Assembly: GCA_029931535.1 (NCBI GenBank)
Contig: JAQPZY010001670.1
Span: 5,542,501 to 5,606,500, forward strand
Length of the DNA: 64,000 bases
Source of the DNA: Margaritifera margaritifera
Lineage: Eukaryota > Mollusca > Bivalvia > Unionida > Margaritiferidae
Direction: 5' to 3'
This document shows, one piece after another, positions 1 to 11,605 of this stretch. The notes below the pieces were generated by a model. It was given only the letters and a program-made list of their open reading frames with translations. It was not told the DNA's origin and ran no database searches. Within the stretch, counting starts at the first letter, position 1. The number at the start of each line of letters is the position of its first letter. Position numbers and translations under genes: made by a program.

Positions 1-909
1 GTTATCACTCAATACACCAGCCTTGCTGTTGGATATGTTATTCTTTTAAAGTGCATACACCAGGTTATTTTTGTAATGTACGTATCTGGGATATATAGAT
101 CTAATTTTGAAGAAATAGTGTTGTTTTCTTATGAGAAATACAGTGATTTGATACATTTGTTTTATATCTATTAGTGTTTGTTATTCATTAATGAAACATG
201 AATTTACAAGAGTATATCCAATACAGGATCATAGGGCAACAAAACTACAACATATTTGTACACTAGGACACATCCACAATACCTGGTGTTAGAATGAGGG
301 TTTTATACATGATGTTGAGTATTATTATAGATAATTAGCAAAATAGTACGTGTTTGAAGGATATTAAGTAGTGAAATGAATACTCCAGCTGGTCACTTAG
401 TTTGTGAAAGTTTCTTTTGTCTTCTTGCATTAAGTATATAAGTGCTATACTGTTCTTCGATAAATTTTGTTGAAATATGCAGCAAAAAAATCATGTAACT
501 GATTCATGCATGGTATTTAACAATTTTCATCTTATTATCCATGCAGAGATTGTAGAAGTTGCTAAACTTAACAAATTACCATACCTAGAATATGTATCTA
601 ATAATATTTAACTTGCAGAAAACTCTGAATCACTCACCCAATTTTCTCCTTAGCTAGCTCTGTTTTTGTAAAAGAAATGTCAATTTTCCTGATATTGTTC
701 ATCCAGCATCAACATTGATAAATGTCATCATATTTTACGTTTAGAACTCGGGTGGATTCGTTTACTAAAGACCAACATGATGTTGGGTGGTTTTATTTGT
801 TTTTGAAACATTTTTAGTAGGAAATAAAACTTAATGTAGAAGAAAGGGCATTTGTTTTGCCAGAGAAGTCTGGGCCACTTTTGGAAATCATGACTTAAGA
901 ATTTTGTCA
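1..909. other. AT-rich non-coding sequence
   Basis: I see no coding segment, RNA gene or recognisable repeat here. Short open frames have no protein-like composition. Confidence 0.4.
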
Positions 910-1007
910 CATCATTGACCAATCAGGTGTCAGGATTTCATCCCATCATTGACCAATCAGGTGTCAGGATTTCATCCCATCATTGACCATTCAGGTGTCA
1001 GGATTTT
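910..1007. repeat. 34-bp tandem repeat, three copies
   Basis: Three copies of a 34-bp unit (catcattgaccaatcaggtg...) start at 910, 944 and 978 and are nearly identical. The last has one substitution in the CCAAT-like core. Confidence 0.9.
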
Positions 1008-1424
1008 GAATAGAGTCTGAGTTTGTGTGTGAGATTTTGTTGTGACTTTGGCATCCTGTATTATCACAAAACTCAACCTGAGTGCAAACTCAAATGTTGT
1101 TCCTGTAGATTTGTAACATTCTTTCAAAGTTTCGGTGGAAAACTCTCCATATATAACAACTCTTAAACCAATAAATTTCAACCTTCAAATATTTTGTACA
1201 CAACATAGTTTATTCATAATCAGTTATCAAAAATTAAAGTTTGAGTGTGCACAGAGTTGAGACATTTTGTGACTACACAGTCAGAGCATGAGATTGCTTG
1301 ATGTGTGTTATATGGCCCTAAAGCAAGCCAGTAACTCACTCTATTACCCCAAAATAAAAGTTTAACAGTAAAATCGGGGAAAATAAAGGGAAAATGGCAT
1401 ATATTTAATAAAGATGACACTGAA

Positions 1425-1571
1425 TTTTTGTCCCCTGGCTACTGTGTAAGGTCAAAGGGATGAAATCTGACTTTGAACCTTGTGACAGTGCTGTGGAGTT
1501 ACTGGGCAAACATGGAAAGTAAGCAAGTTTCCTGTCTCTATCTCAAAGGGCATTAGAGTAAAAGTGTAATC
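1425..1571. repeat. dispersed repeat, copy 1 (partner at 60786-60937)
   Basis: About 145 bp, including 'gatgaaatctgactttga' and 'catggaaag', matches 60786-60937 in the same orientation with scattered substitutions. It looks like one monomer of the gaccttgacc-type tandem families. Confidence 0.65.
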
Positions 1572-2584
1572 TCAGATGGCTGTATAGTTATAGACACCAT
1601 TATCAGTATTTGACCCCAGTTTCATAAGTGCAGCCATTAACCAATCATGTGATGTGTCAGCCATGACGATAGTGAAATGAACATTAGATACCGCACATAC
1701 TGTGATCAAAACAACATCAGTCTTTTTGTTTACATTTTATCTTTGCTTGTTTTCTCTTAAAAATTTACATGGATAGCGATTGAAAATATAACAAAGGAGG
1801 TAGTTATGTTCCATCAATGGATGTTCAAATAATTGTTGCAAACACAATTTATGGAAGAAATCAATGTGTGAAGACTGCGTGTTTGGTACCATTTAAATTT
1901 CAGTCTGTGCCATCAGATGGGCATGCAAGATTTTAAATTTTTGAATTCCAATCTTAGCAGACAAGTTGAAATCACTGATAATATGGCTTCCAATAGAAAT
2001 AATTAAAGACTTGCCCGGAATCTTTCAGAGAAAACTATCCTGGACTACATGTATTATTGATTGTGCAGAAACATTTATTCAGAGGCCAGCTAATCTCAAA
2101 TCTCAAAAGTTGAGGTGAGACTTATGGCAATTACAAATCGCACAACACTGCCAAATATATGATTGGAATATCTCAACATGGGGAAATTATGTTTATTTCA
2201 AAGGCATTTGGTGGATGGTCAAGTGATAAATTCATATTAGAAAAAAAGTGGATTTTTAAATTATCTTCTCCCTGGAGTGTTGTTAATCTAGATATGTAGC
2301 TAACATTGTTTTGTTGGAAGGACTAGTGAAGATTCAGCAGGACTGGCAAATTTCTCAATCTACTAGTCCTTCTTGCTACAAGGAAATTTATGTTATATTC
2401 TAGGTCTGAAGAAACTAATATTTTTTCTTATGAGTTAAATTTTTTTCACTTGACTAAAGGTGAAACTTGAAATTACACATAAAATGACTAAATTGTACTC
2501 TCCCAAATCTGTAATTTAATAAATGCCACATTCATTATCATCATAAAATAAATAAAAAAAATCAGAACAAACATAAAATTATAA
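1572..2584. other. non-coding sequence
   Basis: No gene or structured repeat was recognised. The DNA is AT-rich with short, unconvincing open frames. Confidence 0.35.
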
Positions 2585-3216
2585 TTATATAAATTTATAG
2601 TCACAGACACATAATGTTTTGAAAGTCTTACTGAACAATAAACGATCTTCAATTTCATCAGCTATGCGTGACATCATTTTCTCTGCATAAAATGTACGTA
2701 GTCTTGTAACATGGCCATTAACATAATTTGTATCATACTTTACATTCACAAACTTGTGGGCATCTGCTCTAAGCAATACAATAAGTTTACATTTCCTAAA
2801 ACCAGTTCAAAACATTGTCATCTGTATTTGCATATAGAACCCTCTGTTCCCTTTCTTCTTAATAATCAGACTGTCATTGCCACTCTTTTAAACATCATAT
2901 TTCTTGTTTGAAAAAAAATTCATCCAGTGTGTTCCAGTTAGTAGGCATTTGACTATTAATTTCAAGCAACGTGTCTTCATTTAAAATTCTATCTGGGGTC
3001 GCTGACAACCTGTTTTCCTGCACAGACACATGCATTTCTTTTTTAATAACAGAAATATTCATTAGAATTTAAATGTAGTTTTGCTGCCACTTCACTTTGC
3101 AGTTCATGGTTTGTGAATTTATTTCCAACAAATTTCGAATGTAAATGTTCTCATAAAATTTTTGCAATCAGTGATTTGCTTTGTTTGCAATCTATTTCAC
3201 TGGTGATATAGTGGAC
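2585..3216 (-). pseudogene. decayed YqaJ-type nuclease remnant
   Basis: Minus-strand translation gives three protein-like pieces in order, joined only through stops and frameshifts. The first includes FTNHELQSEVAAKLHL. The second carries RLSATPDRIL then LLEINS, which resembles the YqaJ/lambda-exonuclease core (S-P-D-G...E-x-K). The third, near 2600-2770, holds TRLRTFYAEKMMSRIADEI, like the final helix of that domain. The expected catalytic lysine is Asn here (EIN). In animals such domains are mostly found in transposon or virus-related genes, so this is probably a dead mobile-element gene. The call rests on motif recognition alone; a coincidental match in degenerate DNA is possible. Confidence 0.45.
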
Positions 3217-3299
3217 ACCACTGCTGTGCACCTAGCGAGTGATATTGGTAGAATGGGCAATAATTAGAAAATCATGTTTATAGAATGGAAGGAAAGTGT

Positions 3300-4490
3300 G
3301 AAGGAAAACTTAAAATAGGACACCCAGTGCCGTATGTGACACACCTGCTAGCAATGATGTACAAGTATACCAAGTTTCATCTTTTAATCTCAAATGGCTC
3401 AAAGTTATAGATAGGAAAGGAAGGTGTGATGTAAAACTTAAGATATTGGCTCATGACCGTGATCTTGAGGATAGGATCCCTCCCAGTGTGGTACATGAGA
3501 CACTTTCAAATGATAATGAACAGTATACCAAGTTTCATCCCCAAAGCTGAAAGGGCTCTATTAGAACAGAAAAGAAAGTGACAAATAAATGAAAATATTG
3601 ACCTATGACCTTGACCTTGAAGATAGTACCACAACTGTGGTACATAACACACCATCTAATGATGAAAAATAATATACCAAGTTTTATCTCTTAATCTCTG
3701 ACAGCTCAGAAGTTTTAGACAGGAATTGAAAAGTGATAGAAAACTTTAAAATATAAAACTATGACATTGGCCTTGAAGATACGATCCCTAATTGATACAT
3801 AACACACTGTCTAATGATGAAGTATAATTATACCAAGTTTCATACCATAATCTCAGACAGCTCCAAAGTTATAGAGCAGAAGGGAAAGTATGATGGAAAA
3901 CTTAAACTAATGAGCCATGGTCTTGACCTGGAAAATAAAACCCCAACTGTTATACTTGACACACCTTCTAATGATGATGCATAAGTATACCAGGTTTCAT
4001 TTCTTAGTCTCAAACAGCTCTAAAGTTATAATGTAGAATGGAAAGTGTGAGAAAATACTAAATATATTGATCTGTGACCTTGACCTTGAAGATGGGATCC
4101 CCATTGTGGTTTGTGACACACCTAAAGATGATATATAAAGTATACCAAGTTTCATCTCTTAACCTCAGATGGCTCGAGAGTTATTGAGCACAAAGGAAAG
4201 TGTGAGGGGAAAACTTTAAATATTGAGCTGTGACCTCAACCTTGAACATAGAACCCCCAGTGGGGTATGTGACACCTTCTAATGATGATGTTTTAGTATA
4301 ATGAGTTTCATTCCTCATTCTCAAATGGCTTGAAAATTATAGAGCATAAAGCAAATTGTGACCTTAAGCTTCAAATATTGAGTAGGACCCCAAATGTGTT
4401 ATGCTGCAAATGTGATGAGCATACTAAGTTTCATCCCTTAATCTCGAATGGCTTTAAGTTCTTGAGGGGAAATGAAAGTGTGCCAGATGG
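3300..4490. repeat. divergent tandem repeat, period about 155 bp, eight monomers
   Basis: The phrase 'tataccaagtttcat' or a close variant recurs near 3365, 3522, 3670, 3829, 3984, 4141, 4296 and 4421. Between copies lie variants of 'tgaccttgaccttgaagata' and 'ggaaagtgtgatggaaaact'. Monomers differ at many positions, so the array is old. Confidence 0.85.
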
Positions 4491-5488
4491 AAGGAAGGAA
4501 GGATGGACAGATACTGATACTGTTTCCCCCACTTTTCATGAAAAGGCAGGGGACAATAATAAGTTACATAATGCACGATCCAAATAATGAGTTAGGATTG
4601 TTGTTGAGCATCAGCAAAATACATAAATCAATCAACAATATTTTATCTCTAGAGGATTAACAGCAATGCATATCTTGAGTAGCTGGTAAAGATCAAAAGA
4701 GGTGAAGGAATTTGTTGAAACACTGAAAACAGAAAGAGCTGCTGATGAACTGCGGTGAACTTGCTGACAATAATACTTGTTGGAGACTACCACTTAGGAC
4801 CAAACTGTATACTATCATGCAATTACATTTTAGTGAGCTTCAAAACCTTTTGTTTTAGTCTTGGAACATATCTTTCTTCAAATTAGTTTCATATAGAAAT
4901 TAATCTCTTCCTACACAAGAGTCATTAAATGAGGACACATTAACAAATCTGCTGCATTTATTAAATGCATACTATCTGGGTAATTCCTTTCTGCATCATT
5001 TTCATGTTTTCAGTTTGGTTTAGATGGTGAATCTAACTTTCCTGCCATACAAAATAAAAATATTTGCATTGCAATGATTTATAGCTATGTGTACAAACAT
5101 ACGAGTTCTGTACATCAGCACATACATTTTGAAGTGAGTTTGATGGTCAATGAAGAAAGTAATTAATGTGCAATGGTTATGTATTCTATTACATACATTC
5201 CTTTTTGTCAGAAGGCTGATATTGTTGATAGATCTTGTATTATTTATATGGAAAACTTCAATAAATCTATCAGGCTATTGAGTTGTGATGTAGTTTCTAA
5301 TCAGTTTTGGCTTGGAGGGGTTTGATCCCTCAAAGTCTATGGCAAGCTGTCTACTTTCTCTTACTAAGAAGAATTTGTATTTCTAAAAAGAACGCACTTT
5401 TTATATTTAGCTCTTATGGTCTTTTGACCTTGAAAGTCCCGTCAGGATAAGTATAGGGACATAACTCCAACTCTGTTCCAGAGAGGAT
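4491..5488. other. non-coding sequence
   Basis: Apart from the fading end of the preceding tandem family, I recognise nothing here. Confidence 0.35.
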
Positions 5489-5722
5489 TGTTTTGTTTTT
5501 TGGGGTCTAATGCCATTTTTCAGCACATGATAGGCTATATATGGCAGACAGTATATTTGGTGGAGAAAGAACCTGGGAAGACCCCCTGACCCACTTGAAG
5601 CTACAGGCAAGCTTTCTCACATACCCACGGTCGAGCCAAGACTCAAACTTGTGCAGACAGAGGTGAGATGTGTGTGATCTGTAAAGGCGAGCGCCTTGGA
5701 CCATTCGGCCACCTGGGTCCCC
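5489..5722 (-). mobile_element. tRNA-derived SINE
   Basis: On the minus strand the element opens with a tRNA-like head (ggtggccgaatggtccaagg) that holds a Pol III A box of the Leu/Ser type. About 70 bp on is a degenerate B box (gtttgagtctt). A unique body follows and the element ends in an A-rich tail (ccccaaaaaacaaaac). A copy lacking the head lies at 29345-29505. Confidence 0.75.
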
Positions 5723-8008
5723 AAATCCTGAGAAGAAATGATTGATCAGAGTGGTTACATCCTAGCACATCAAACAATACAGAATCATTTCAATAGAAAA
5801 TGTGCATCAAAGGTAATTGCTTAAGCATTTTGCTTCAAATATTTTATGGATTTGTTTTGTCAATTCACTGTTAAGAGATAAAGGGAACAAAAGACTTGAA
5901 ACATTTATAATTAAGATTACATATATTTTGAGGAATACTGCTATTCGCTCATGATATTATCAATATCTCACAAGTTATGTTCATCCCTTTGATCTTGTTT
6001 AATGTTGTAGAACATGAAACCTCTGGGTGATCTGTATTCTCAATGCTTTGATTATTGGCATGGAAGGAATTCATTCCCTTTATGTCTTTGGCTTAGTATC
6101 CATTCTCTTTTACCAAATATAGTAACAAACTGTATGGTCTTAAAAAACATTAGCAACAAAGTTTAGATCCAGTGGCCTTTCAGGTCAATTTGTCTAGGGA
6201 AGCAACTATAATTTAGGTAAATGATTAAATCTTATAGTAGTTATCTCTCTTGGATATTGTTCCACTGGTAATACTGTGAAACCCTGCAAGACCAAAAACT
6301 TAAGTTTGGTTTTGATAGGTCTTTGGTTTTATTGAAGGTATTGTAGATGTGAAAAATGTCTTTGTATATCTAAATACAAGTATTTGTATATCTAAGTACA
6401 AGCACGTCATCATCAATACCAACCTTAATTTTTAAGACCAAAAAACCCATAAACTTGTTAAACCCCCAAATGTTCAAGTTTTTCATGCGATTTGAGAGAG
6501 AGATTTTTGTTGATCTGTGCATGTGTGAAATGGGGAAAGCACGTCACTTGAGAGAGAATGTAATTATGAGAGGAGATCTCTGCAAAAAAATTAGGAAATT
6601 TGTTTGCTTTTGTAACATTTTATGAAGAATTAGCTGAACATACATTTCTCCAAATACTGTTTTGTCAGTCTCTGTCAGCAATGTATCAAAAACAAGGCCA
6701 CATGCTTGGTTATTAAAGCCCGGGTGTTCGTTTGTAAAGAAAAAATACCATTATATTGATCATTTATATAAAAGAATAGCATCAATCAAGATTAGATAAT
6801 AAGCAGAAAAACATTTCTTAATTGGCTTATCTACAATCATTTAGTTATTAACAAGCTGCCCCTTCTTAAAGGTGCAAAGACTTCAGATAAGCCTATTGTC
6901 AGCCCTAATCTGTGTCAGTGCAAATTGAGTTTTGTTTTTAACTATCATGAACTCTTGACATTTTCTAAGTCATTGACTTGCCAATAAACCTACTACGGTA
7001 TTTGCTTACCATAGATAATCTGGCCCAGTGTGTCAGGTGTGTGTTGTATTTAACTTGTGATCACATTATACTTTTGGACATAAATGTCAATGTTTTATGT
7101 AATTTAGAAGATAAAATAAATTTCCAAGTTTGAAGTGAGTTTTGGTTTATGGGGTTAATCTTGGTGTAAACTTTAAATTTGGGACCAATGATTGGTTTGA
7201 TTATTTAAATGCCATATTGCTTTTGCTAAAGTTAGCCAACAGAAACAACTGTCACATGCTCTACAGCAAGTGCCTGTTTCTTTAACAGACCAATGAGAAA
7301 GCATGTACTAGATCACAGGCAATTAGAGTGTTAATCCAAAGATGAAAGAAACCGCTACGGGGTGCTACCATATGTTGGTGTGTTGACAAAAGACAAACAT
7401 TGACGAGTTTTGTTTCTTTAAGGGTTCTCCCTGAAGGGCTCGTAGTATGGACTGCGATTATTTAATCAGATAGAGAGTGGCAGACATGGATTAGTGTGGC
7501 CTCTTACCGAGAGCAATCACCCAACGCATACTCAACTGTGGAACTATATGGAGATAATTGGGCTCCGGGTGTAGGTACCCAGAGGGAAAATTCAGTGATC
7601 AAATGTTTGTCACTGTAAAATATACTAAATATCATTATAACTTTTAACACCAGAATTTTAAAAACATTTTTCAATTCCCTGACTGGGCTTTCACATTGGG
7701 AGAAATGATTCTCCTGCATACATTTATAGTTGCCCTGGGCTCCTAGGCAAATGGATGTTTCTACCCGATATGATAAAAGGAATTCGGGACCAAATACAAA
7801 TTTTGATCTGGAGGGGATTTAAGCAAATTTGAGATGGTTTTCTGTACTTTGTAGTAGTAACAATAGTAGAAAATGCTTTTAAAGAAGCTCACAACAGTAA
7901 TTCCTTAGATAATATTTTAGATGTTAATATAAATTCTCTAGTGACATAAATAAAATTTAACAAATATCAAGATTATTTAGAGCAGTATGTTTATGATTGT
8001 AAACATGG
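5723..8008. other. non-coding sequence
   Basis: No gene, RNA or repeat family was identified in these 2.3 kb. A small direct duplication (tttgtatatctaa...tacaag) lies near 6360-6405. Confidence 0.35.
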
Positions 8009-8043
8009 CCGTCTATAGTCGCGTATAAGCCAATAACAACTGC

Positions 8044-8106
8044 AAACTGCATAGACCCAGATCTGCCATTGCATAATGCGCAGAAAGATCTGGGTCTGTG
8101 CAGTTT
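8044..8106. repeat. hairpin 1 of the pair
   Basis: The arms aaactgcatagacccagatct and agatctgggtctgtgcagttt pair with a single mismatch around a loop of about 20 nt. The stem would be miRNA-precursor sized, but its place in a MITE argues for a transposon fold-back. Confidence 0.85.
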
Positions 8107-8126
8107 ATAAGGACTAATCAGTAGAA

Positions 8127-8191
8127 CAAACAACATAGACCTTGATCTGCCAGCGCATTATGCAACGGCAGATCAGGGTCTATGTTGTTTG
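8127..8191. repeat. hairpin 2 of the pair
   Basis: Arms of 25 bp (caaacaacatagac... and its complement) pair with one mismatch. The 11-nt loop core gcgcattatgc is the exact reverse complement of the loop core in hairpin 1. Confidence 0.85.
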
Positions 8192-8225
8192 GATTTGGGC
8201 CCGTCATATACGTGAGTATATACGG

Positions 8226-8930
8226 TAATACTACTTCAGCCATCTAAGCCACCAGTATTCTTAACACTTTAATATTCATGGGAAATTATCCATCAAAATC
8301 TACACACATCTTTGGGCACACTTTTCTAGGTTTTTTTGTAGTATCTTGCTCAACAACGTGGGATCTCTATGATGGTCATGTTGTTCATCCATCCATTTAT
8401 CCATTCTTGCACACTTTGCTTTCCACAGCATCACTTTAGCAAAAATTTTGGGAGTTCAATCCAATTTGGCATGAAGCACTGTATAAATTAGAATTCACAT
8501 AAGTTTGATCATATTTCAAGGAGTTATAACTGCAGAGTGCAAATCCTTTTATACTACCAGAGCATGCCACTTTTACCAGAAATAATGGGGATTTCAACAA
8601 AAATGTTTGTAATCAAGATCATAAATGATATCAGTTATCAGCATTCAATATTATGATTCACAAGGGGCAACCATTCCAGTTTTGACCTACTAACACAGCA
8701 AGGTTGATGTGGGGGTGTCAAAATTCAGATATTTGTTATTTCTATGTAAAAATTGGGCTACTTACATGAAATTTCATTTGGTCAACAGAGTTTTACCATG
8801 ACTTTGTAACTTTGTAACAATTTGAAATTCAGTAACTGCTTTCTGTGTTATTTTCTGTACTATTTACTTCATGTAGTTTTTGCAGGTTCCAATTAAACAG
8901 CTTTACTAGTATGATCATCTCGTGAAAAAA
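8226..8930. other. non-coding sequence
   Basis: Nothing recognised here. Confidence 0.35.
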
Positions 8931-9625
8931 GTATTTTATATGCCCACCATAAGGCAGAGTATATCATGTTATGTTGTCCGTCTGTTACCTGTTTCATTTC
9001 TGCACAATAACTTGAATTTTACACCTTCTACAGTTACTAAACTTTGTAGCTGGCTTGCATTTGGGGTAAGGAAGAAACCTATTGATTTTGTGGTCAAATA
9101 TCAACTTGAAGGCTATTGTGACTGAAAGGGTTAAGGTTGCACACAATAACATTATTAATTTTACATCACAGACCTGGTTGAAACTTTCTGGAGGACTTGT
9201 ACTTGGGGTAAGGAAGAAGCTTGTTGATTTTGGGGTCAAAAGTCAAAGGTGAAGGTCACTGTAAAGTAGAAATATGGTTTTTGCATAATAACTTTATTTC
9301 TAGACCACGTACCGTGACCAGTTTGTGAAGGGCTTGCACTTGAGGCGTAGAAGAGGTCCATTGATTTTAGGGTAAAAAGTTCAAAGGTCAATGTCATTTG
9401 TAGCTCAAAGGAAAATGGGTTTTGCAGAATAACTTTGTTCAAGAGTAAGTTCCTAGACCAAACTTTGTGGATGGTTTGCACTTAGGGTAATAGAGAAACC
9501 AATAGATTCCAAGGTCTAAAGGTTAGAAGTCACAATTATGGTAAGTCTAATAAGAAAATAATGTCTTCTGCACAGTAAGTTCAGTTCAAGACCACATACC
9601 TTGACTAAAGGTCCAGGCCATTAAG
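8931..9625. repeat. divergent tandem repeat, period about 140 bp
   Basis: Variants of 'ttgattttggggtcaaa' followed by 'gaaggtcactg' and 'gcataataacttt' recur four to five times. Monomers are strongly diverged. Confidence 0.75.
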
Positions 9626-10079
9626 ACCCATTGGTCAATAATCTCCTGAGTCAACCATACCTACTAGTTTCTACAAAGAGGATTAAAAATGTTATTGTGT
9701 CATTCACAGTATTCTTGTTCTTTGTCTTGTTGTTATTATTATTATTATTGCCCCACTGTGATGTCAGAAAGGAACATTGCTACTGTCTATATGTCTGCAC
9801 ATCCATCCAGATTTCTACTGGAGCAAGATTACATAAAAATTGCTTGAGGTGAACAAATGAAATTTGGTAAGAATGTTTATATGAAACTAGAGATATCCTG
9901 ATTGTATTTTCAGGATTTTAAGTTATTTTATAAAATGTTATCATAATTTTATCACAATGCTTAAAATTCAGACAGACCGTTTACTTATTAAAATCCTAAA
10001 CCTTTCTGATTGTCAAAATTTTTTCAGTAGGTGAGCCAGAGAACCAATCTCTGCTATTTGTTATAAAAATTTTACCTTT

Positions 10080-10275
10080 GAGGAGCTGCAGTGGCTCAGT
10101 GGTTAGCATGCCGGACACATGACTGAAAGAATGTCGGTTCAAATCCTACCATTGGACCAGCCTGGGTCACCTACTATAGTGTGTCATTGGGCAAGGCACT
10201 TTATTCCAATTGCCTTGGCACTAAATAACCTACTTGTGTTGCTGTGCCATAAAGTACCAAACCAAACCTTTGAGG
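10080..10275 (+). mobile_element. tRNA-derived SINE with a Nin-type conserved domain
   Basis: The head has a Pol III A box (tggctcagtgg) and a perfect B box (ggttcaaatcc) about 40 bp apart. Downstream is 'cattgggcaaggcactttat', which resembles the conserved Nin domain of Nin-DC SINEs known from molluscs and other animals. The 3' end is indistinct. Confidence 0.75.
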
Positions 10276-11425
10276 AAATGTACACATGTACACAGTCCCA
10301 CATGTTCAGTAATACTGTAGTTACCTGTATATGGTGTACAAACTCGGATCTGCCACCCATAATTCACCAGTAGATGAGGGCCATCAGTGTTTACATAAAT
10401 TGTAATTAGGGTGAAAAACAGAGATCCATGCCTGTAAATCATACAACTCCTGAGCTTAAGATTTTGTTTTGGTCAGTTGCAAGTGACATTACTTTTGCAA
10501 GTTCTGATTGGCATATAGTGGAAACTCCTTACTTTTGAAAGTTCTGATTGGCATATAGTGGAAACTCAATCTCAAACTTGAGGTTTCTTGAGGCCTAATC
10601 GGCCAGCACATGATGTAACAGCACAGCACATGATGTAACAGCAGATCTTGTCACATTTTCACTAAACATCTCAATCTTCTTCCTCAGATTGAGGTTTTTG
10701 AATAGGTCTAATTGCTTGGTTTGGAATTACGAGTTTTTCACTGAACATTAACAGACATTAAGGATGAAAATACAGTCACAATATCCTGTATATTTTAAAT
10801 GTCTGGTTTTATTTTTAAGAAAAAAATTGGGATTTCCTAAAATGTGAAGAATTGCACTAATTTTTTCAAAAATAAAAGGACTGACAGGTGTTCAATTTTA
10901 AATCTAAAAAGTTATCTTTATTCTATGTATTCTATCTACCTCTCACAAAAATCTAAATACTGTCAGAAACAGCATAAGCATGACAATGGAAAATCTAAAT
11001 TTTAGGAATATTTTTGAGAAAATAAATGAAACCAGGGCCTGGCTCCATTCATGAAACTCCTCACTTGATTGCACATTCACACCCAATTCTAATAGTTTAC
11101 AGTATATGAACTAAATGAAATATGAAAGATTTAAAAGAAACAATACATTTCGATACAGATATCTGTTCAATATGTATTGTATTTTTTGTAACTATTTAAC
11201 AAATATAAGACCTTTGACAAAGGTCATTTTTACTTTGAATGAGCGCTCAAGTTGAGGAGTTGTGTGAGTAAGAGGCTTGGTCTGGAAATCAGGAGGAGAC
11301 TCTGGAGCTTCAGACTTTATTTAGACCAATCACAAATCATGTTACTTTTAAAAGGTTAATTCTGATTGGCTGGTAGTTGAAACTCTATTTCAAACTCAAA
11401 CTCCAAGTTTTATGATCTCCAGAAC
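10276..11425. other. non-coding sequence with a 41-bp duplication
   Basis: A 41-bp direct duplication (acttttgcaagttctgattg...) lies at 10491-10572, and 'cagcacatgatgtaaca' is doubled near 10605-10640. A diverged relative of the first lies near 11345-11395. No genes were seen. Confidence 0.5.
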
Positions 11426-11580
11426 CGGTCCTATGCTGTGGGCAGTTAGGTATTTATTATAATTAGGTATCTGATCTGGGCCTATGCTGCAGGGTAGTTA
11501 GGTCTGCTTTATAAATAAGTATCCTGATCTGGTCCTATTCTGAAGGCAGTTAGGTTTGCATTATAAATAGGTGTCCTGAT
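11426..11580. repeat. 52-bp minisatellite, left part (interrupted by the 17-kb array)
   Basis: Three copies of a 52-bp unit (ggtcctattctgaaggcagt...) end at 'cctgat'. The same unit resumes with 'ctggtcct' after 28822. Confidence 0.85.
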
Positions 11581-11605
11581 GATGAATCGTTTCACCCCTA
11601 TATGT

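Larger units (their letters stand above)
8009..8225. mobile_element. MITE with CCGTMTATA termini enclosing two tandem hairpins
   Basis: The ends form an imperfect inverted repeat: ccgtctatagtcgcgtata on the left, and ccgtatatactcacgtata as the reverse complement of the right end. Inside are two long hairpins, at 8044-8106 (21-bp arms, one mismatch) and 8127-8191 (25-bp arms, one mismatch). Their loops are reverse complements of each other. The termini resemble those of the Tigger-like element at 40802. No clear TA duplication is preserved. Confidence 0.6.

Noticed and set aside
5640..5722. A true tRNA gene (Leu/Ser-like A box)
   Set aside because: The B box is degenerate, the cloverleaf cannot close, and the sequence continues into a repeated body with an A-rich tail, so it is a SINE head.
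8044..8191. A pair of microRNA genes
   Set aside because: The stems fit the size, but they sit inside inverted MITE ends and are copies of one another. Without small-RNA data the transposon explanation is simpler.
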